A model generated the notes under the pieces. The model was not told the origin of the DNA, did no database searches, and saw nothing but the letters and a program-made list of their open reading frames with translations. From assembly GCF_027944115.1 (NCBI RefSeq), contig NZ_JAPJZI010000002.1, positions 391,027 to 455,026 on the forward strand: a stretch of DNA of 64,000 nucleotides, given 5' to 3'. Each line of letters starts with the position of its first letter. The first letter of the stretch is position 1. Both the position numbers and the translations under genes were made by a program. This document shows, one piece after another, positions 26,357 through 36,600 of the stretch. Origin of the DNA: Hoeflea prorocentri (lineage in GTDB: Bacteria > Pseudomonadota > Alphaproteobacteria > Rhizobiales > Rhizobiaceae).

Positions 26357-27043
26357 ATGGCTCAGGACCCATTTGAATTTGAAACGCTGCGGCGTGCGCC
26401 GCTTCCGGTTCAAGTTGCAGGCATGATCCGCGACCGCATCGAATCCGGCGCTATCGAACCGGATGCCCAATTGCCGAGCGAACGAAAGTTGAGCGAAACG
26501 TTCTCCGTTTCACGCGTTGCGGTACGGGAAGCGATTCAGCTTCTTCAGGCGCAAAGATATGTCGACGTGCACCATGGCAAGGGCATCTATGTTGTCGATC
26601 CTGCAGTGCGCAAAGCCTCATCACTGGACAATTGGCTGAGCGGCCGTGGGGAATCCCTTGGGATGATGGTTGAGATGCGCAGGATCGTTGAGTCGGGCAT
26701 CGTGGAGCTGGCGGCAAAAAAAGTCACCTCCGAGGGTGCGCAACGGCTGATTGATCTGGCCAGGGAGCTTGAAACGGGGCCGCTCGAGGAGCTGTCGGAG
26801 ATTGATGCCCGGTTTCATCGCGAGATCGCTTCGCTGACTGAAAATGTCCTCGTCATTGAGCTGCTGACCACATGCCTTGACCGCACCGAGCCTTTGAGAA
26901 TGAGAACACTGCGCGACGGGCACGGCCGCGAACTGGCCGCCCGGGGACATATGGCCATTGCGCAGGCCATCGCGTCAGGAGATGCGGCGGCGGCTCGCAA
27001 GGCAATGGAAGAACATATGAACGATGCGATGCGCAGCATTTAG
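26357..27043 (+). CDS. FadR-subfamily GntR transcriptional regulator
   Basis: The 228-residue protein has a winged helix with LPSERKLSETFSVSRVAVREAIQLL (about residues 35-60) and an FCD C-terminal domain with the metal-linked His in ARFHREIASLTEN and a later RGHMAIAQAI. It is divergent from the enolase-superfamily/aldehyde dehydrogenase/ABC operon and lies upstream of the cupin and GMC genes on the same strand, so it probably controls both groups through the site at 26241-26253. The FCD fold suggests a carboxylic acid inducer, such as the acid the operon makes. Confidence 0.9.
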   Translation: MAQDPFEFETLRRAPLPVQVAGMIRDRIESGAIEPDAQLPSERKLSETFSVSRVAVREAIQLLQAQRYVDVHHGKGIYVVDPAVRKASSLDNWLSGRGESLGMMVEMRRIVESGIVELAAKKVTSEGAQRLIDLARELETGPLEELSEIDARFHREIASLTENVLVIELLTTCLDRTEPLRMRTLRDGHGRELAARGHMAIAQAIASGDAAAARKAMEEHMNDAMRSI

Positions 27044-27089
27044 GTGCTGGTTCGCGAATGACAACTCACAAGCAGATAAGGGGAGTTAG

Positions 27090-27530
27090 ATGGACTTTTC
27101 AAAGAAACGGACAACGATTACGCCGGCAGATGTTCTGGACGGTGCGCCCATGCAACAGGCCGACAAGGCAGTCCGCGACCTGAAACTAGTCTATCCGGAT
27201 ACCGGCCTTGATGCGCGGACACTGTGCATGGGACTGGTGGAGATCGATCCGGGTCACGCCTCGCCGATCCACCGTCACCACTGCGAGGAAGTCTATTATG
27301 TGCTTTCCGGCAAGGGCGAACTCGAGATCGATGGGGAAACGCATCCGCTGGTCGCCGGCGGCGCATCGCTTCAGCGCCCCAATCTGACCCATCGTGTTGT
27401 CAATACAGGTGACGAACCGCTGCGCCTCATTGTCGTGGGAGGCATCATGATGGTGCCGCTGTGGCCCGAATGGCCGACTGACTCACCCTATGAGGTTTTT
27501 GAAGGCGATACGGCGAACGCTTCCGCCTGA
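27090..27530 (+). CDS. Cupin-domain protein
   Basis: The 146-residue single cupin has the metal motif in PIHRHHCEEVYYVLSGKGEL (about residues 57-76) and the second motif P-x-LTHRVVN near 100, both fitting the two cupin signatures. Bicupin-like small proteins of this size often act as isomerases or sensors of sugar acids, but the substrate cannot be told. It is 46 bases after the FadR gene and 32 bases before the GMC start. It begins at ATG 27090 with AAGGGGAG upstream. Confidence 0.82.
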   Translation: MDFSKKRTTITPADVLDGAPMQQADKAVRDLKLVYPDTGLDARTLCMGLVEIDPGHASPIHRHHCEEVYYVLSGKGELEIDGETHPLVAGGASLQRPNLTHRVVNTGDEPLRLIVVGGIMMVPLWPEWPTDSPYEVFEGDTANASA

Positions 27531-27562
27531 TTCGCAAACTGGGGGCGATGGGAGACAGACGC

Positions 27563-29242
27563 ATGTATGATTACGTTATCGTCGGCGGGGGTGTGGCTGG
27601 GTGCGTTATGGCATACCGGCTCAGCGAGGATCCGAATGTGCGGGTTGCCGTGCTGGAATACGGCAAGGGCAACAACGCCAAGAAAACCATCGTGAAAATG
27701 CCGCTCGGCATGGTCACCTTCATGATGCCGAACCTTGCCTTTCTTGGCGGCCCGAAAATGACCTACATGTACAAGGGCGAGCCGAACCAGGGACTGGGTG
27801 GCAATGCACTCGACCTGCCGAGAGGCAAGGCCGTGGGCGGCTCTTCGATGATCAACGGCATGATTGTCATTCGTGGTCAGTGGGAGGACTTCGACCATTG
27901 GGAAGAGCTCGGCGCGACGGGCTGGTCCCGCGATGAGATGAAGAACTATTTCATCAAGTCCGAGAATTTTGAAATCACCCATAATCCCGACTACACGCCC
28001 AATCACCATATGCAGGGCAAGCTTCTCAAGGACCTGGTGGACTACAGCTATCACGGCACGGGCGGACCCTATAATGTGGCGCCGCCGCGAAGCCCGAACC
28101 CGATGTGCGAGGTCTATTTCAAGGCCTGTCAGGAAGCCGGCTACAAGCTCAATCCCGACTTCAACGGTGAAGACCAGGAGGGGATCGGTTACCATTGGCT
28201 GCAGCAAAAGGGCGGCGAACGCTGGGGTATGCAATCGGGCTATGCGGCGCTGGCCGACAGCCGGTCGAATGTCGACTTCATTACCGAGGCCAAGGTTCTG
28301 AAACTGAATCTCGACGGCAAGCGTGTGACCGGTGTCGACTATGAGCAGGGCGGCCAGAAGAAGACGATCGAAGCCAAGCGCGATGTGATCATGGCGCTCG
28401 GCGCGTTCAATACGCCGCAAACGCTGATGATCTCCGGGATCGGCCCGGGTCATGAACTGGTCAAGCAGGGGATCGAGGTCAAACACGAATTACCGGGTGT
28501 CGGCCAAAACCTGCACGATCACCTGGACACCTGGGTCAAGCAGGAGGCAACCAATTACGAAACCTACGGTTTGTCACCGCGTGTTCTGCACAAGAATATC
28601 GGGCATGTCCTGAAATGGATTTTTGCCCGGCGCGGCGCCTTTACCTCCAATACGGCAGAGGCCGGCGGCTTCGTTAAATCCTATCCGGATGTCGAGCGCC
28701 CGGACCTACAGCTGTTCTTTTGCACGACGATCGCATCCGCTCAGGCGGCCGACAGTTTCTTCACCCATGGTTGGGCGATGCATGCGACGGACCTGAGGCC
28801 CCACTCGCGCGGCTTTGTCGGTCTCCACAGCGCCGATCCGCATGAACAGCCCCTGATCCAGCACAATTTCTGTCAGGACGACCGCGACATGAAGCGCCTG
28901 ATCCGCGGGATCGAGATCATGCGCGAGATTACCGATCAGCCGGCATTCAAGGAGTATGTCGGTCAGGAGGTCGAGCCCGGCCGCGATCTACAGAGCGAAG
29001 ATGAACTACGCGACTACATCAAGAGCCATTGCATGACGATGTATCACCCGACATCAACCTGTGCGATGGGCACCGGCAAGATGGCGGTGACCGATCCGCT
29101 GACGATGAAGTTGCACGGGCTCGAAGGGATCCGAGTTGTCGATGCATCCGTTTTCCCGGCGGTCACGTCGGGCAATACGATGGCCCCGACAGTGGCCGTG
29201 GCGGAACGTTCGGCAGATCTTATCCGCGCAGACAATGCGTGA
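27563..29242 (+). CDS. GMC-family FAD-dependent oxidoreductase (second copy)
   Basis: The 559-residue flavoprotein has the FAD loop VIVGGGVAGCVMAYRL (residues 5-20), the GMC signature RGKAVGGSSMINGMIVIRG and the C-terminal catalytic MYHPTSTCAMGTGKM and TSGNTMAPTVAVAERSADLI. It is about as long as the copy at 17243 but clearly diverged, for example YHPTSTC against HPVGTC. ATG 27563 was preferred because GGGAGA lies seven bases upstream; ATG 27548 is possible. It ends the regulator-cupin-GMC arm. An alcohol oxidase or dehydrogenase of the same pathway is likely. Confidence 0.88.
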   Translation: MYDYVIVGGGVAGCVMAYRLSEDPNVRVAVLEYGKGNNAKKTIVKMPLGMVTFMMPNLAFLGGPKMTYMYKGEPNQGLGGNALDLPRGKAVGGSSMINGMIVIRGQWEDFDHWEELGATGWSRDEMKNYFIKSENFEITHNPDYTPNHHMQGKLLKDLVDYSYHGTGGPYNVAPPRSPNPMCEVYFKACQEAGYKLNPDFNGEDQEGIGYHWLQQKGGERWGMQSGYAALADSRSNVDFITEAKVLKLNLDGKRVTGVDYEQGGQKKTIEAKRDVIMALGAFNTPQTLMISGIGPGHELVKQGIEVKHELPGVGQNLHDHLDTWVKQEATNYETYGLSPRVLHKNIGHVLKWIFARRGAFTSNTAEAGGFVKSYPDVERPDLQLFFCTTIASAQAADSFFTHGWAMHATDLRPHSRGFVGLHSADPHEQPLIQHNFCQDDRDMKRLIRGIEIMREITDQPAFKEYVGQEVEPGRDLQSEDELRDYIKSHCMTMYHPTSTCAMGTGKMAVTDPLTMKLHGLEGIRVVDASVFPAVTSGNTMAPTVAVAERSADLIRADNA

Positions 29243-29293
29243 AGCCGCCTCCCGGCGCCTGGGCCGGATTTGACCTTTTGGGGTCTGCCGGCC

Positions 29294-31240
29294 TCAGGCT
29301 GCGGGGGCGACATATTCCAGATCAAGGGCCGAGGCGGCGGAGCGAACGGTGCCTGCCGCGGCATTATCTGAATCATCCCTTTGCGCTGTGGTCACCGTTT
29401 CGGCCCATTGCATGATCGACGGCCAGCGATTGACAATGTCCGTGATCATCTCCTCGCCGCCATCGGGCGCCATGCGAAGCGACATGCAGGTCGGGTACCA
29501 AGGAACGTGATCCGTCCCGAGGAATATCTCCGAACTCTTCTTACCGATCTGGACAACCGGAACCCCTAGACCGGCCGCCAGGTCGGCGACCGAAACGCCG
29601 ACGGATATGACAATGTCGCAGGCGCCGATCAGGCCGCAGGCGCCGACGAGGTCTTCCTTCTGGTCAAGATTGGCGTAGTGGTTGAGGTCGAGCCCGAGCT
29701 TCCTGATGTCGTCGACCTCGTCCTGTTCGCAGTCATACTGGACATTCAGGAAGACACTGTTGGGGATTGCCTGCAGCGGCACCAGTTGCGTGCGGTCGAG
29801 GAAGTAGCGGTTACGCGAAGCAACGACGTTTGAGGAACGCCAGCATACGCCGATCAAAGTCTCATCGGGCTTGATCGCCAGTTCCCGGCGCACCCGGTTC
29901 TCGGTCTCCGTGTAGCGCCTGATCCAAGGCACCTGTTTCTTTTCGTAATCGTCAACGGTCGGGCGGAAGATCGCCCCAAGCGAGCCGATCGGTATCTGGT
30001 AGTCGAAATCGGCGTAGGTTTCGTCGCCGCGGCATTCGGTTTCACCTTCATGCTCGATCTGTGCCCAGGGAAAAGAGCGGTCCCAGAGCGGCGAGAGTTT
30101 GGGTGAGCACTCGAACGTGACTGAGCCGCCCAGCGCCTCCAGCTCGGGCAGGATCGATGCATATCGCACTTCGTCGCCGATGCCCTGCTCGCGCCACACC
30201 AGAAGCTTCTTGCCCTTGATCGGTTCGCCCTGCCAGCGCGGCGCGTCGAATTTGCGCCGCTTGGATGGAAATTCCCTGCGCTCCCAGCGGGCTTCGTAGT
30301 TTTTGTAGCCTTCCGCGACGTCGCCGGTTTTGAACTGCAACAGGCCAAGATTGAAGCGGCCTGCGACATGGTCGGGGTTTTTGCCGAGCAGGTCCTGGTG
30401 ATAGGCGATGCCTTCTTCAAGCTTGCCGGTCTCGGCATAAAGAAGGCCCAGCGATGTGACGCATTGCTCCTGGTGGATCGTATCGCGGCTGACCCATGGT
30501 TCGAGCGTCTCGATTGCCTCGTCATAACGGTCGTGGGTCTGAAGATAGCTCGCCCAGATATTGTCAAGCTCGGCCGTCTCGTCGAGTGTCAGGCCGGTCC
30601 GGTCTATGCGGTCGCGGTTGCTGGTGATGTAATCAAAATCCTCCAGCCGGGCGGCAATGTGCATGCGCTTCAGGCGAAGGCTTGGCGTTACCGTGTGGGC
30701 GGCCTCAAGCAGGGTGTCCATGACCTCCTCGGCCTTTTTGTAGTGCCGGCTGTCGATGAGCATATAGACAATGTTCAAGAGGGGCTCGATCTGCGTGCGG
30801 TCGCGCATATAGGCGCATTTGAACGCCACTTCGGCGGCGGGAAAGCGTTCGGCGTGGCGCAGCGCGATGCCAAGGTTCTTCCACGGATCGTAAAGATCGG
30901 GATTGGCCTTCGTGGCCTTCTTGAAGAGCTCGATAGATGCTTCAAGTTCCTTCATCTGCAACATGATGACGCCGAGCGTATTCATGATCATTGCGTCGTT
31001 GGGTTTTTGCTGGTGGGCCGCATAGACCTTGACCAGCGCGCCCTCAAGCTCCTTGCTGGCCGTCATGGCAAGCCCGTGGAGGTGCAGGAAATCGGGATGT
31101 TCGAAGCCCTGCGCTTCCAGCGCATCACACAGCGGCTTGCTTTCTGCGAACTGTCCGCGTTTTTGCAGCGCGTGGATTTTCTTCAGCAGTTTCTGCGGAG
31201 GCGCGTTCTTGTGAACGGGTTTGCGGGCGAGTTTCGTCAT
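29294..31240 (-). CDS. flmG: TPR-domain glycosyltransferase, FlmG-like
   Basis: The 648-residue cytoplasmic protein has about seven or eight tetratricopeptide-type helices in its N-terminal half (residues about 15-330, with repeats such as NTLGVIML, KNLGIALRHAE, FNLGLLQFKTGD). A C-terminal GT-B-like domain follows (about 345-600), holding LLVWREQGIGDEVRY and a C-terminal nucleotide-sugar region VISVGVSVADLAAGLGVPVVQIG. This layout matches FlmG, the flagellin-modifying glycosyltransferase of Caulobacter, in which TPRs bind flagellin. It lies beside pseH and pseI, so it probably transfers a pseudaminic-type sugar to flagellin. No flagellin gene is in the window. Confidence 0.72.
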   Translation of the reverse strand: MTKLARKPVHKNAPPQKLLKKIHALQKRGQFAESKPLCDALEAQGFEHPDFLHLHGLAMTASKELEGALVKVYAAHQQKPNDAMIMNTLGVIMLQMKELEASIELFKKATKANPDLYDPWKNLGIALRHAERFPAAEVAFKCAYMRDRTQIEPLLNIVYMLIDSRHYKKAEEVMDTLLEAAHTVTPSLRLKRMHIAARLEDFDYITSNRDRIDRTGLTLDETAELDNIWASYLQTHDRYDEAIETLEPWVSRDTIHQEQCVTSLGLLYAETGKLEEGIAYHQDLLGKNPDHVAGRFNLGLLQFKTGDVAEGYKNYEARWERREFPSKRRKFDAPRWQGEPIKGKKLLVWREQGIGDEVRYASILPELEALGGSVTFECSPKLSPLWDRSFPWAQIEHEGETECRGDETYADFDYQIPIGSLGAIFRPTVDDYEKKQVPWIRRYTETENRVRRELAIKPDETLIGVCWRSSNVVASRNRYFLDRTQLVPLQAIPNSVFLNVQYDCEQDEVDDIRKLGLDLNHYANLDQKEDLVGACGLIGACDIVISVGVSVADLAAGLGVPVVQIGKKSSEIFLGTDHVPWYPTCMSLRMAPDGGEEMITDIVNRWPSIMQWAETVTTAQRDDSDNAAAGTVRSAASALDLEYVAPAA

Positions 31241-31387
31241 TGGCGCAGCCGACCGGTTTGCTCAGGCTTTGCGGGCGCAAGCGGATCGTATCTTGAAGCC
31301 TTTGTCCGGAGCTGAAGCAGCCAATCGTCCCTGTTTCTTTTTCCGGTCCCACGATTAGAGGATGAAACTTGTGCGTGGCTGATGCAC

Positions 31388-31819
31388 TCAGTCGATTGCG
31401 CCAACGATGTAGGTGACCTGCGCGACGGCAAGGCCATGTTTTTCCAGCGCCGCCATGAGTGCCGAATCCGTCGGCGCGACGTTGATCGAGAAGCTCCCGT
31501 TCCTGACCGACTTGACCGCCGGAAGCGGCTCGAAGCGCTGCATTATCTCGTGCAGTACCGGCTTGAGATGTTCGTCCAGTTTGCCGTCTTCAAGATGAAT
31601 GCCGATGGAGTTGTCGGCGTGGAGGTAAACCGAGCCGATGCAGTTGCCGGCGTCTTGGACAAGGAACCAGGCACGGTAGGGATGAGTGCGGACGAACTCG
31701 TCATGTTCGACAAAGGACGGGTTCTGTTTGTGGCTGATGCCGTGCTTGCGCGATTTCAGCAGCCGGTAGAGGGCGTGCACCTGCTCGTCATCGGGTATGA
31801 TTTCTTCCAGGGTCATCAT
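31388..31819 (-). CDS. Short acetyltransferase-like protein of the pse locus
   Basis: The 143-residue protein begins near ATG 31819 (a TTG at 31831 is an alternative). Segments such as AWFLVQDAGNCIGSVYLHADNSIGIHL recall a GNAT beta-strand pair, and the end IVGAID is hydrophobic. The PseH-type gene lies 24 bases upstream in the same direction, so both are probably transcribed together. I cannot name a family confidently. It might acylate a nonulosonic acid precursor or be a regulator of the glycosyltransferase next door. Confidence 0.55.
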   Translation of the reverse strand: MMTLEEIIPDDEQVHALYRLLKSRKHGISHKQNPSFVEHDEFVRTHPYRAWFLVQDAGNCIGSVYLHADNSIGIHLEDGKLDEHLKPVLHEIMQRFEPLPAVKSVRNGSFSINVAPTDSALMAALEKHGLAVAQVTYIVGAID

Positions 31820-31842
31820 GGCATTTTCCAATGAGTGGGTGG

Positions 31843-32421
31843 TTATTCCTCGATGATCACGGAAAAACGATCGAGCACAGACCGGTGGTTTTCCTCAACA
31901 TTGCCGCGCCGCGCTGACCAGTCCGGCCTTGTCAGGCCCAGAAAATGAACGCCGATCCGCTCGCCATTCTTGATGACATTCGAACGGCGAAGTCCTTCCC
32001 GCTCGAAGCCGAACTTTTGGTGCATTTTCACCACGGCCGGGTTGGTCTCCAGAACCTCGCAGTTGAGTTTCTCAAGCGCCAAATCGTCAAACACATGGTT
32101 GATCAGGGCAAATTCGATGGCAGCGCCCAGCCCGCCGCGCTGATTTTCGTCCAGATAGAAGGCCCAATCGGCCTTTTTGTGTCGGCGATCCATGGCATTG
32201 ATACTTGCCGCGCCGGCGACATTGTTGTGGACGAGAACAATGAAGAAGATCTGGTTCGGATCGTTCAGCGTACGCTCGAGCCAAGCCAGGTGCTCCTCTG
32301 ATGTAATCTCGTGATCGGTATACATGGATGTGCGGACCGAGGGCTGGTTCCTGACCAGCCGCATGGCGCTTTTTTGTTCATCCGTACATTGCGCGATCTT
32401 TCGCAAGACGACCGATTGCAT
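31843..32421 (-). CDS. pseH: N-acetyltransferase of the GNAT family, PseH-like
   Basis: The 192-residue GNAT protein has RLVRNQPSVRTSMYTDHEITSEEHLAWL (about residues 21-48) and the acetyl-CoA loop region ENQRGGLGAAIEFALI near 110, which agree with PseH/FlmH-type enzymes. PseH acetylates the 4-amino group of UDP-4-amino-4,6-dideoxy-beta-L-AltNAc in pseudaminic acid synthesis. It lies between the PseI gene and a small acetyltransferase-like gene, all on the minus strand, and the needed 4-amino sugar is made by the pseB and pseC homologues at 39896-42057. Confidence 0.85.
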   Translation of the reverse strand: MQSVVLRKIAQCTDEQKSAMRLVRNQPSVRTSMYTDHEITSEEHLAWLERTLNDPNQIFFIVLVHNNVAGAASINAMDRRHKKADWAFYLDENQRGGLGAAIEFALINHVFDDLALEKLNCEVLETNPAVVKMHQKFGFEREGLRRSNVIKNGERIGVHFLGLTRPDWSARRGNVEENHRSVLDRFSVIIEE

Positions 32422-32450
32422 GTGTTTATCCGCCTCGCCGGCACCGGAGC

Positions 32451-33506
32451 CTAGCGTTGTTCCAGTGCATCCCAGGACACCGGCTCGTTGATTGTGATAT
32501 CGCGTGTAACGCGTCTGCCTACAATATCATCCAGATATTTCGGAGCCAGTCCGTAGCCCGGACGGACGCTGCGGACATGTTTATTGCTGATTATGTCCCC
32601 TTGTTTCAGGGCGACGACAAAATAGAGCGAGCGGCGAAATTTCACATTGCCGGCTTCACTCGATTGTTTTCCGTAATCAACGCCGCCGAGGGCCGACCAT
32701 GCCGTCTTGCTGTCGGTGCACAAGGCCGCCAGTTCGTCCGCTTCAAGTGAAAAACTGTCGTCCGGCCCTCCACCATTACGGTCGAGCGTGACATGTTTTT
32801 CGATGATCGCGGCACCGAGCGCGATGCTTGCGATAGCCGTTGTGTTATCCCGGGTATGGTCGGACAGCCCCGTCACGCAGCCGAAGCGCTCGATCATGTC
32901 GGGAATGGTTTTCAGATTGTAGTCGCCGGGCGGCGCTGGATAGCCGCTGACGCAATGAAGAATGGCAAGTTCCTTGCACCCGGCGTCCCGGGCTGCAGCA
33001 ATGGCCTCCTCGATTTCCTCGATGTCGGCCATGCCGGTTGAAACGATCATCGGTTTGCCGGTCGCGGCGGCATATTTGATCAATGGCAGATCAACGGCTT
33101 CGAAGGAGGCGATCTTGTAGGCCGGCGCTCCGAGATCCTCCAGAAGGTCGACAGCAGTCGTGTCGAAGGGCGAACTGAACAAGGTTATTGCGCGTTTGCG
33201 GGCATGGTCGAACAGCGGTTCATGCCATTCCCATGGTGTGTGTGCCCATTCGTAGAGATCATAGAGGCTGCGTCCTGCCCAAAGCCCGTCCCTGATCAGG
33301 AACTCATCGCTGTCGGAGGCGAGTGTGATCGTATCCGGGCGATAGGTCTGCATTTTGACGGCGTCCGCGCCGGCTTCCTTGGCGAGATCAATGATTTTGA
33401 ATGCGTTCTCGATGCGTCCGTTGTGATTGGCCGACATCTCGGCAACGACATAGGGTGCGGCGTCCGCGCCTATGGTCCTTCCGTCTATTCTGATCGGTGC
33501 GGTCAT
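32451..33506 (-). CDS. pseI: Pseudaminic acid synthase (NeuB family)
   Basis: The 351-residue protein has a NeuB TIM barrel with YVVAEMSANHNG (Glu23), KMQTYRPD (Lys51, Gln53), SSPFD, STGM, GLSDHT and EKHVTLDR, followed by a C-terminal SAF domain (about residues 285-345) with RRSLYFV and GYGLAPK. It condenses a 2,4-diacetamido hexose with phosphoenolpyruvate. ATG 33506 was chosen; the in-frame extension upstream is basic, low-quality sequence overlapping the RND gene's stop. It precedes pseH by 29 bases. The full set of catalytic motifs contrasts with the divergent NeuB half at 38076-39866. Confidence 0.88.
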   Translation of the reverse strand: MTAPIRIDGRTIGADAAPYVVAEMSANHNGRIENAFKIIDLAKEAGADAVKMQTYRPDTITLASDSDEFLIRDGLWAGRSLYDLYEWAHTPWEWHEPLFDHARKRAITLFSSPFDTTAVDLLEDLGAPAYKIASFEAVDLPLIKYAAATGKPMIVSTGMADIEEIEEAIAAARDAGCKELAILHCVSGYPAPPGDYNLKTIPDMIERFGCVTGLSDHTRDNTTAIASIALGAAIIEKHVTLDRNGGGPDDSFSLEADELAALCTDSKTAWSALGGVDYGKQSSEAGNVKFRRSLYFVVALKQGDIISNKHVRSVRPGYGLAPKYLDDIVGRRVTRDITINEPVSWDALEQR

Positions 33507-33621
33507 TTCATCTGTTCCGATGTGTAACGGTGGCCGGCGGCGTGCTGATGGCGTCGGACCGAACGATAGGTCACCCGCCCAAGCCCGGGCAACACTATAT
33601 GCGCTGGAGCAGTATCGGACA

Positions 33622-36600
33622 TCATGCGCGGGCAGGCGCGCGATGCAAGCGCGCCCTGATTTTTTCCCGCATCCTCTGAAATGCCACATAGAGAACCGGG
33701 ATCATCAGCAGGCCAATCGTGCTGTCGACGATCATTCCGAAGAAAACGGGATAACCGATGGAGATGCGGCCGGCGGCGCCGGCGCCGCTGGACAAGACCA
33801 GTGGCAGGACACCGACGATGAAGCACAGACCGGTCATGGTGACCGGCCTGAAACGCAGTCTTGCCGCCGCCAGCGCGGCCTCGGTTATGTCCATCCCGTC
33901 ATCGTGCCGGCTCTTGGCGAACTCGACCACCATGATCGCCTTTTTAGCTGCAAGGCCGATTAACAGGACCATGCCGACCTGTGTGTAGATATTGTTGTCC
34001 AGACCGGGGATGAAGGCGAGGGGCAGCAGTGCACCGAAAAGCGCAAAGACGGTCGAAACCATGACCGACAGCGGCAATGTCCAGCTTTCATATTGGGCGA
34101 CCAGGCAAAGATAGGCGAATATGACCGCCAGAAGGAGGATAGATACGACCAGCCCGCCCGCCTCGACCTCCTGAAGCGTTACCCCGGACCAGGTGATGCC
34201 ATAGTTGTCCGGAAGTGTTTTGTCGGCGATTTCCTGCATGGCGGCGATCCCTTCGCCGGTGCTGACGCCATCGGCCAGCTGACCGTTGACGGATGCCGTC
34301 TGGAAAAGATCGTAACGTTCGATTGCCGCAGGTCCGATGGTTGCGTCGGTGCTGACAAGAACACTCAGGGGCAACATGTCGCCATCGCCATTTTTCACGT
34401 AGATGCTGCCGACATCTTCAATGGACTGGCGAAATTCAGCATCCGCCGAAATAATGACCCAGTAAACACGGCCATTCCTGATGAAGTTGTTGACGTAGAG
34501 GGCGCTGAGGTTCGCCTGCAACGCAGTGAAGATATCGCTGATATCCACACCGAGCGTCTGCGCCCGGTCCCGGTCGATGGACAAGGAGTATTGCGGGGTG
34601 TTGGCGGAAAAACTGCTGAAGGTCTGATCGAACTCCGGCGCCGCGTTCAATGCGGTGACGAGGGCATTCTTGACGGCTTCCAGATCGGTGATTGCGCCGC
34701 CTGCATAGTCCAGCAATTGCGCCGAGACACCGTTTGTCGAGCCGACTCCGTGGATGGCCGGCATTGAAAAGACAAAGCCGGTGGCCTCCGGCAAGGTGTC
34801 GAGCCGCGACTTGATGTCGGCCTGGATGCGCGGCCACTGGAGTTCCGGTGTGGTTCGTTCGTCCCACGGCTTCAAGGCATAGATGACCATTCCCGCGTTG
34901 GAACCCGCGCCGGTAAACCTGCTGACGCCGGAAATGGCGGTGATCTTGTCGACGCCGGGCGTGTCGCGTGTGAGTTCCGTCACCCTGTCCATGACGGCTT
35001 GAGTGCGCAACAGCGAAGCGCCGTCCGGCAGTTCGATGCTTGCCATCAGCGTGCCGCTGTCTTCGGTCGGAATGAACCCCGTCGGCACGGTGCGAAACAT
35101 GTAGACCGTCGCTAGCGTAACCGCAGCAAGGATCATGAGCGAGACCGCGATATGGCGGATCATGAGTGCGACCAGGCGGACATACCGGTCCCGCAGACGC
35201 TCTACAAACTGCGGAATGCGTCTCAGAAACCCGGCCGGCTTGCGGGAAGACCGGCTAAGAAGGGAGGCGCACAGGGCGGGGCCGAGCGTCAGCGCGTTGA
35301 CCGCCGAGATCATGAACGCAATGGTTATGGTCAACGCAAACTGGAGATAGATTTTCCCGGTGATGCCCGGGAAGAAACACACGGGAATGAAGACCGCAGC
35401 GAGAACGAAGGTGGTGGCAATAATCGGCCGTGTGACCTGCTTCATGGCCTTGCTTGTCGCCTCGCGCGCCTCAAGGCCCTCTTCCTCCATGATACGCTCG
35501 GTGTTCTCGATAATGACGATCGCGTCATCGACCACAAGCGTGATCGCCAGCACCATCGCAAAGAGCGTGATCATGTTGGCGCTGAAGCCGATCAGATAGA
35601 TGACCGCGACCGCGCCGAGAAGCGAGACCGGGATTGCGATGGCTGGGATGGCGGTCGCCCGGGCACTGAGCAGGAAGGCAAATGTCACGCCGATCACAAG
35701 GACTGTGGTGATGGCCAGAGTGAAGATAATATCCTCGATCGAGACCCGCACCGCCCTTGTGACGTCCATAGCCGTTGCATAGCGCATGCCCGAAGGAAAC
35801 TTCTCAGACAGACGATCCATTTCCGCGGTAACGGCTTCGGCCACGTCAATGGCGTTGGCGCCGCTCTCCTGGTAGACGGCGATAGATGCGGTCTGCTGAC
35901 CGTTAAATTTTGTCGACGCGGAATAGTTCTGAGCGCCAAGTTCCACACGCGCGATGTCTTTCAGGCGTACAATGGATCCGTCCGCATTGGACAAAACGAT
36001 GATATTCTCGAACTCCTCGGCGGTGTCGAGCAGTCCCTGGCCTTGCAACGTGTACTGGAAATCCGGCCTGGTTGAACCAAAGGGCGGAGCACCGACTTCG
36101 CCGGCCGCGCCCTCAACATTCTGGTTCTGGATCGCCGTCGACAGATCGCTGGCTGTTATGTTCAGCGCCGCCATGCGATCCGGCTGCATCCAGATGCGCA
36201 TGCTGTATTCCAGACTGCCCATCATGGAGATGTTTCCAACACCTTCGACGCGGGTCAGGGCATCCACCACGAAATCGACTGCGTAATTGCCCAAAAACAG
36301 GGCGTCATGATCTTCATTGCTGGACAGCAGGTTGAAGATCATCAGCATGTCGCCGAACTGCTTTGTGGTGCTGACGCCTTGCTGGGTAACGGATGAGGGC
36401 AGGGTCGGCGAGGCCAGTGTCACCTTGTTCTGCACATTAACGGCAGCAACATCCGGGTCGGTCCCAAGATCGAAAGTAACAGCAAGCGAATAGCTGCCGT
36501 CATTCGAACTCGATGACGACATGTACATCATGTTTTCGACCGCGTTGATCTGCTCCTCAAGCGGCGCGGCAACTGCTTCCTGAACGAGTTCGGCATTGGC

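Noticed and set aside
27488-28486. 332-residue minus-strand frame
   Set aside because: Antisense to the second GMC gene, which has full FAD and catalytic motifs.
30368-31315. 315-residue plus-strand frame
   Set aside because: Antisense to the FlmG-like gene.
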